Source: Streptomyces sp. NBC_00271
GTDB lineage: Bacteria; Actinomycetota; Actinomycetes; Streptomycetales; Streptomycetaceae
Assembly (NCBI RefSeq): GCF_036178845.1
Contig: NZ_CP108070.1
Location: 3,782,001 to 3,846,000, forward strand
DNA: 64,000 bases
Reading direction: 5' to 3'
A program made the position numbers and the translations under genes. This document shows, piece after piece, positions 60,014 through 64,000 of the stretch. Every line of letters starts with the position of its first letter. Within the stretch, counting starts at the first letter, position 1. Below the pieces are notes generated by a model. It made no database searches, had not been told where the DNA came from, and saw only the letters and a program-made list of their open reading frames with translations.

Positions 60014-60610
60014 GTGTTCCGTAGCCGTGCCAAGGAAGAGAAGGCCCCCGCCGACAAGGCGCAGGTGACCGACTCCAAGCAGACCCGTGACCCGCAGGCC
60101 CCCAAGGGGCGCCCCACGCCCAAGCGCAGTGAGGCCCAGACCCAGCGTCGCAGCGTCGCCCAGACGCCGACGACGCGCAAGGAGGCGGCCAAGCGGCAGC
60201 GCGACGATCGTCGTGTCCAGATGGAGAAGCAGCGCCAGGCCCTGGCCAACGGCGACGAGCGCTATCTGCCCGCCCGTGACAAGGGGCCGGTGCGGAAGTT
60301 CGCACGCGACTTCGTGGACTCGCGCTTCTGTGTCGCGGAGTTCTTCCTGCCGATGGCCGTGGTCATCCTCGTGCTGAGCATGGTGCGGGTGGGCTCGCTG
60401 CAGAACATCGCGCTGCTGCTGTGGCTCGTGGTGATCGTGATGATCGTGGTCGACTCGATCGGCATCGCGATCCGCCTGAAGAAGCAGCTGGCCGCCCGCT
60501 TCCCCGACGTGCCCAAGAAGGGCGCGGTCGCCTACGCGCTGATGCGTACTCTCCAGATGCGTCGCCTCCGGCTGCCGAAGCCGCAGGTCAAGCGCGGAGA
60601 GCGGCCCTGA
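60014..60610 (+). CDS. DUF3043 membrane protein
   Basis: A 198-residue protein with a basic, Lys/Arg/Gln-rich first 110 residues and two transmembrane helices (about 111-130 and 136-155), then a basic C-terminus. This is the DUF3043 family of actinobacteria, with unknown function. GTG at 60014 (VFRSRAKEEK) lacks a Shine-Dalgarno; TACCCT at 60000-60005 fits a -10 for a leaderless message beginning at the GTG. The next gene overlaps its stop. Confidence 0.85.
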   Translation: MFRSRAKEEKAPADKAQVTDSKQTRDPQAPKGRPTPKRSEAQTQRRSVAQTPTTRKEAAKRQRDDRRVQMEKQRQALANGDERYLPARDKGPVRKFARDFVDSRFCVAEFFLPMAVVILVLSMVRVGSLQNIALLLWLVVIVMIVVDSIGIAIRLKKQLAARFPDVPKKGAVAYALMRTLQMRRLRLPKPQVKRGERP

Positions 60611-61395
60611 GCGCGGCATCGTTCTCCGGGGGCGCGGCGGATGCCTGGCTGAGCAAGCTGGGCGGGTTGCGTGATGTCGTACGACAGGAGCTGGTGGCCC
60701 GACAGCTCGACGAGCAGATAGCCGGCCGGTTCCCGGTCGGGCAGCGGTTGCGGGTGCTCGACGTCGGTATGGGCCAGGGCACGCAGGCGCTGCGGCTGGC
60801 CCGGGCCGGGCATCAGGTGACCGGCCTCGAGCAGGACGCGAAGATGCTCGCCGTGGCCCGGGAGGCGCTGGCCGCCGAACCCGAGGGCATCCGGAGCCGG
60901 GTGCGGCTCATCGAGGGCGACGGCCGCGAGACGGGCGTGCACTTCCTGCCCGGCAGCTTCGACGTGGTGCTGTGCCACGGCGTACTCATGTACGTCGAGG
61001 AGCCGGACCCGCTCCTCGCGGGGCTGGCGCGGATGCTGGCCCCGGGCGGGCTGCTCTCGCTGCTGGTGCGCAACGCCGACGCGCTGGCCGTGCGGCCGGG
61101 CCTGTCCGGGGACTGGGCGGCGACCCTGGCCGCGTTCGACACGGACGCCTACGTCAATCGGCTCGGCCTCGCTGTCCGCGCGGACCGGCTCGCCACGCTG
61201 ACGTCGACGCTCGCGGGGATCGGGGCGGCGTTGCACGCCTGGTACGGCGTGCGGGTCTTCACGGACACGGCGCCCGACGGTACCCCCGTCCCCGAGGACG
61301 TGGAGACTCTCCTGGCCGCGGAGGAGCGGGCCGGGCGGACGGACCCCTATCGCCAGGTGGCGGCCCTGCTGCATCTCTGCGGCGTACGCGGCTGA
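60607..61395 (+). CDS. class I SAM-dependent methyltransferase (CTG start?)
   Basis: A 262-residue methyltransferase. The SAM motif LRVLDVGMGQGTQALRLARAG and GSFDVVLCHGVLMYVEEPD (motif IV) are intact. The substrate is unknown. The reading frame before SFSGGAADAW has no ATG, GTG or TTG; a CTG at 60607 overlaps the stop of the DUF3043 gene and has GGAG six bases upstream. The first downstream TTG would delete conserved sequence. Its 3' end is tandemly repeated three times. Confidence 0.85.
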   Translation: MSAASFSGGAADAWLSKLGGLRDVVRQELVARQLDEQIAGRFPVGQRLRVLDVGMGQGTQALRLARAGHQVTGLEQDAKMLAVAREALAAEPEGIRSRVRLIEGDGRETGVHFLPGSFDVVLCHGVLMYVEEPDPLLAGLARMLAPGGLLSLLVRNADALAVRPGLSGDWAATLAAFDTDAYVNRLGLAVRADRLATLTSTLAGIGAALHAWYGVRVFTDTAPDGTPVPEDVETLLAAEERAGRTDPYRQVAALLHLCGVRG

Positions 61396-61456
61396 TGCGC
61401 GTCCGCGGCGTACGCGGCTGATGCGTCTGTGCGGCGTACGCGGCTGATCGATCCCT
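61379..61456 (+). repeat. 26-bp tandem repeat (x3) containing the methyltransferase stop
   Basis: GCGGCGTACGCGGCTGAT begins at 61379, 61405 and 61431, exactly 26 bases apart, with a partial fourth at 61457. The first copy holds the last codons and TGA of the methyltransferase; the others repeat them in non-coding DNA. Confidence 0.92.
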
Positions 61457-61557
61457 GCGGCGTGCAGGACCGATCGTTGTCCGATCGCTTCCTGATCGCC
61501 CCCTGTTCGGCCCTGCACCGCGAGCCGGAGCGGAGCCGCGAAAGGGACACTCGGGAC

Positions 61558-62652
61558 ATGGCTGCCACCCGTGCCTCCGCGTCGCGTCCGCTGCTCCCCA
61601 TAACCGCCCTCGTCATAGCCGCCCTCATCTGCGCCGCCGCCCTGCTCTCCGGCTGTTCCGACGCCGGGTCGCCCCCCGAGAAGGACAGGACGAAGGACGG
61701 GACGACGCAGGCCGTCGTCCCGCTCGCGGCCGACGACCTGCAGAACGCGTACCTGAAGGTGATCAAGAACGTCCTGCCTTCGGTGGTGCAGATCCAGGCG
61801 AGCGACGAACTGGGCTCGGGGGTGGTGTACGACAACCGGGGACACATCGTCACCAACGCGCACGTGGTCGGGAACGAGCAGACGTTCAGGGTGACGACGG
61901 CCAACAGCCAGAACGTGCTGACGGCCAAGCTCGTGTACAGCTACCCGGGCCAGGACCTCGCCGTCATCAAGCTGGACAAGGTGCCGAGCGGGCTGAAGGC
62001 GGCCACCATCGGGAACTCGGAGAAGGTCGAGGTCGGCCAGATCGTGCTGGCGATGGGCTCGCCACTCGGGCTGTCGTCCAGCGTGACCCAGGGCATCGTG
62101 TCGGCGACCGGTCGCACCGTCAGCGAGAGCAGCACCTTCGGCGGGACGGGGGCCACCATCGCCAACATGGTGCAGACGTCGGCCGCGATCAACCCGGGCA
62201 ACAGCGGCGGCGCGCTCGTCGGCCTGAACGGGCAGGTCATCGGCATTCCCACGCTGGCCGCGACGGACCCGAGCCTCGGGGGCGGCACGGCGCCCGGGAT
62301 CGGATTCGCGATCCCCGCCTCGATGGTGCGGACGATCGCCGACCAGATCATCAGGACCGGCAAGGTCACCGACTCGGGACGGGCCGCGCTCGGCATCACC
62401 GGCCGTACCGTGCTCGACGAGACCTACGCGCCCGCGGGTGTCGCCGTGGTCGAGGTGAAGCCCGGCGGCGCGGCCGACACGGCGGGCATCCGGCCCGGCG
62501 ACATCATCACCCGGATCGGCACGAACGACATCACCACCCTCACCTCGCTCGCCGAGGTGCTCGCGGCCGACAAGCCGGGCCAGCGGACGCGGGTGACGTT
62601 CGTCCGGGGCGGGGCCAAGCGGACGGTCGGCGTGCGGCTGGGTGAGCAGTAG
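61558..62652 (+). CDS. HtrA-like trypsin/PDZ serine protease lipoprotein
   Basis: A 364-residue exported lipoprotein (lipobox ALLSGC, Cys near 33). Protease domain with His in VTNAHVV, Asp in DLAVIKLD and Ser in NPGNSGGALVG; a PDZ domain covers about 270-360 (APAGVAVVEVKPGGAA, RPGDIITRIG). It belongs to the DegP/HtrA group that handles misfolded envelope proteins. The ATG at 61558 has CGGGA upstream. Ends at a strong hairpin. Confidence 0.92.
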   Translation: MAATRASASRPLLPITALVIAALICAAALLSGCSDAGSPPEKDRTKDGTTQAVVPLAADDLQNAYLKVIKNVLPSVVQIQASDELGSGVVYDNRGHIVTNAHVVGNEQTFRVTTANSQNVLTAKLVYSYPGQDLAVIKLDKVPSGLKAATIGNSEKVEVGQIVLAMGSPLGLSSSVTQGIVSATGRTVSESSTFGGTGATIANMVQTSAAINPGNSGGALVGLNGQVIGIPTLAATDPSLGGGTAPGIGFAIPASMVRTIADQIIRTGKVTDSGRAALGITGRTVLDETYAPAGVAVVEVKPGGAADTAGIRPGDIITRIGTNDITTLTSLAEVLAADKPGQRTRVTFVRGGAKRTVGVRLGEQ

Positions 62653-62717
62653 GCACGGGTGAAGGTGAGCAGCAGGTACGGGTGAAAGCGGCGACGAGGG
62701 GTTGACGCACGGCGAAG

Positions 62718-62747
62718 GGGGTTGCCGGGAACGGTCCCGGCAACCCC
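62718..62747. terminator. bidirectional terminator after the HtrA-like gene
   Basis: A perfect 13-bp stem GGGGTTGCCGGGA/TCCCGGCAACCCC with loop ACGG, between convergent genes. Confidence 0.88.
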
Positions 62748-62754
62748 GGCCGGC

Positions 62755-62967
62755 CTACTCCGGTTCGGCGTGCAGGCTCATCGGTCCGTAGATCTTCGTG
62801 CTGTCCTCGAAGAGGAACACCTGGTCCGCGCCGCCCTCCAGCAGGTCCTTCCAGACCTCGCCGATCCAGGACTCCGCGTCCCCCTGTGTGGTGAACTCCT
62901 CGGGCTGTACCGCGGGTTGGACCTCTGTCCCGTCGGACTTCTCGAACCGCCACGTCCATGCCGCCAT
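62755..62967 (-). CDS. small conserved hypothetical protein
   Basis: A 70-residue acidic protein (AAWTWRFEKSDGTEV...). Trp-rich start and the segment SWIGEVWKDLLEGGADQVFL are conserved in Streptomyces small proteins. No catalytic motif or signal peptide. ATG at 62967; upstream in-frame sequence is not conserved-looking. Function unknown. Confidence 0.8.
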   Translation of the reverse strand: MAAWTWRFEKSDGTEVQPAVQPEEFTTQGDAESWIGEVWKDLLEGGADQVFLFEDSTKIYGPMSLHAEPE

Positions 62968-63167
62968 GTACGCCTCCCAGGTATGAGCACACTGCACAGC
63001 GGAAGCCGCACAAGATCCGGCTCCCGTCCGAAGCCTAGGCGCTGAGCCGGGTGCGGAACAGAAGATCGCGGGTCGCGGCACGCGTCGCGGGTGGTGAACG
63101 GCCCCGCGCGCCTACGGGCGCTGTACCCGAACGCGCGCCACCCACGGTGACACGGGAAAATCAGGGC

Positions 63168-64000
63168 GTGGAACTGACTCTGCTCGGCACCGGCGCCCCC
63201 GAGGGCCTGCCCCGTCCCGACTGTCCCTGTGCGGCCTGTGCGAGTGCGCTCGGCGAGAGCGCGCGGGCGGCCACCGCGCTGCTCGTGGACGGCACCCTGC
63301 TGCTCGACCTCACGCCCGGCGCCGCGTTCGCCGCGGCCCGCGCCGGGCACTCGCTGGGCGGCGTACGGCAGGTCCTGCTCTCGCATCCGCACGACGGGCC
63401 CGCCGTCGAGGTGCCGGCCGGGCTGCCGCAGCCCGTACGGGTTCCCGACGGCAGCGAACTGGCACTGCTGACCGGACACCGGGTGCGGGCGGTGCCGATG
63501 GACTCGCCCGGCACGGGGTACGCGGTGACCGGACCGGACGGACAGCGGCTGCTGTATCTGCCGCCGGGCGCGGCGCCCGCGGGACTCGACGAGAACGGCG
63601 ACTCGTACGCCATGGTGGTCGCCGATGTGGTGGGGCGGCCGGACGCCCTGGCGAAGCTGCGCGCGGTCGGGGCCGTCGGGCCGACCACGGACGTGATCGC
63701 GGTCCACCTCGACCACGACGTGCCGCCGGGCCCCGAACTGCGGCGGCGGCTCGCGGCGGCGGGCGCGCGGGCGGTGCCGGACGGGACGACGCTGGACGTG
63801 GGCGTCTACGAGGACGTACCCGACGTACCGCGCCGCACCCTCGTGCTCGGCGGGGCGCGCTCGGGCAAGTCGGTGGAGGCGGAACGGCGTCTGGAGTCCT
63901 TCCCCGGGGTGCTGTACGTGGCGACGGGCGGGTCCCGCAACGGGGACAACGAGTGGGCGTCGCGCGTGCACGCCCACCGTGAACGGCGGCCCGGCTCCTG
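63168..64000 (+). CDS. metallo-beta-lactamase-like domain fused to CobU (partial)
   Basis: This frame is open to the right edge. From GTG 63168 come about 220 residues of metallo-beta-lactamase-like fold (LTLLGTGAPEGLPRP with CPCAAC, SHPHDG, VHLDHD), then the P-loop LVLGGARSGKS of adenosylcobinamide kinase/guanylyltransferase (CobU) with VLYVATGGSRNGDNEW. CobU activates cobinamide in cobalamin synthesis. The MBL metal site looks degenerate (HxHDG rather than HxHxDH). The gene is cut off after 277 codons, so the guanylyltransferase part is outside. Confidence 0.85.
   Translation, partial: MELTLLGTGAPEGLPRPDCPCAACASALGESARAATALLVDGTLLLDLTPGAAFAAARAGHSLGGVRQVLLSHPHDGPAVEVPAGLPQPVRVPDGSELALLTGHRVRAVPMDSPGTGYAVTGPDGQRLLYLPPGAAPAGLDENGDSYAMVVADVVGRPDALAKLRAVGAVGPTTDVIAVHLDHDVPPGPELRRRLAAAGARAVPDGTTLDVGVYEDVPDVPRRTLVLGGARSGKSVEAERRLESFPGVLYVATGGSRNGDNEWASRVHAHRERRPGS

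Noticed and set aside
61379..61470. CRISPR-like appearance of the 26-bp repeats
   Set aside because: Copies are contiguous without unique spacers and no cas gene is near. It is a simple tandem duplication.

Overview
The window is a stretch of core chromosome from a Streptomyces (or very close relative). This is inferred from the very high G+C content with G/C-rich third codon positions, frequent GTG/TTG starts, the gene families present (cholesterol oxidase, glkA, the actinobacterial qcrCAB/ctaCDEF respiratory supercomplex, MacS-type kinases), a SAM-IV riboswitch, and copies of a dispersed GC-rich intergenic repeat typical of the genus. Gene order agrees with what I remember of the conserved Streptomyces core. 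I see no prophage, insertion sequence, CRISPR array, tRNA or rRNA.

Layout. 1-2.4 kb: TPP riboswitch and thiO-thiS-thiG, with the possible start of a divergent gene at the left edge. 2.7-7.2 kb: PASTA-domain Ser/Thr kinase, AP endonuclease, a molybdopterin oxidoreductase, and convergent bfr/bfd with an iron box before bfd. 7.3-12.2 kb: class II DAHP synthase, a secreted glycoside-hydrolase-like protein, and a fused anthranilate synthase behind a Trp attenuator with a WWW leader peptide. 12.3-23 kb: phosphofructokinase, a MacS-type two-component system, an acyltransferase and esterase, an EEP phosphohydrolase, glucokinase with its usual neighbours, an ArsA-like ATPase, a START-like protein and a metallophosphoesterase. 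23.3-29.5 kb: acyl-CoA synthetase, cholesterol oxidase, PimB-type and GT87 mannosyltransferases. 29.5-30.4 kb is a decayed patch with a broken MATE transporter. 30.4-37 kb: secreted and envelope proteins including two NlpC/P60 peptidases, then a NYN-domain protein, a rhomboid protease and a stand-alone RAM-domain protein. 37-40 kb: a SAM-IV-controlled PLP enzyme and trpD. 40-49.6 kb: the bc1-aa3 genes (ctaE-qcrCAB and ctaCDF) around a receiver-like protein and an L,D-transpeptidase. 49.9-64 kb: cysteine desulfurase-TusA fusion, PfkB kinase, ErpA, NadA, a NarL-type two-component system, PspA/PspAA, a membrane protein, a methyltransferase, an HtrA-like lipoprotein and the beginning of a metallo-beta-lactamase-CobU fusion.

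How parts connect. Shikimate entry (DAHP synthase), anthranilate synthase and trpD supply tryptophan. thiS/thiG, the cysteine desulfurase-TusA fusion, ErpA and NadA share sulfur and Fe-S chemistry. The qcr/cta genes make one electron-transfer unit. glkA and pfkA open glycolysis. Several genes carry visible cis-regulation: TPP and SAM-IV riboswitches, the trp attenuator, the iron box before bfd, and palindromes before pfkA and at the ctaE start.

The most unusual feature is that the 3' ends of at least four genes in 49-62 kb (methyltransferase, PfkB kinase, nadA, NarL regulator) are tandemly duplicated together with their stop codons, with units of about 21-29 bp. No wholly new multi-gene system is evident. 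The best leads are this 3'-end duplication pattern, the six-codon ORF behind the SAM-IV riboswitch, a possible c-di-AMP riboswitch before an NlpC/P60 gene, and the two domain fusions.
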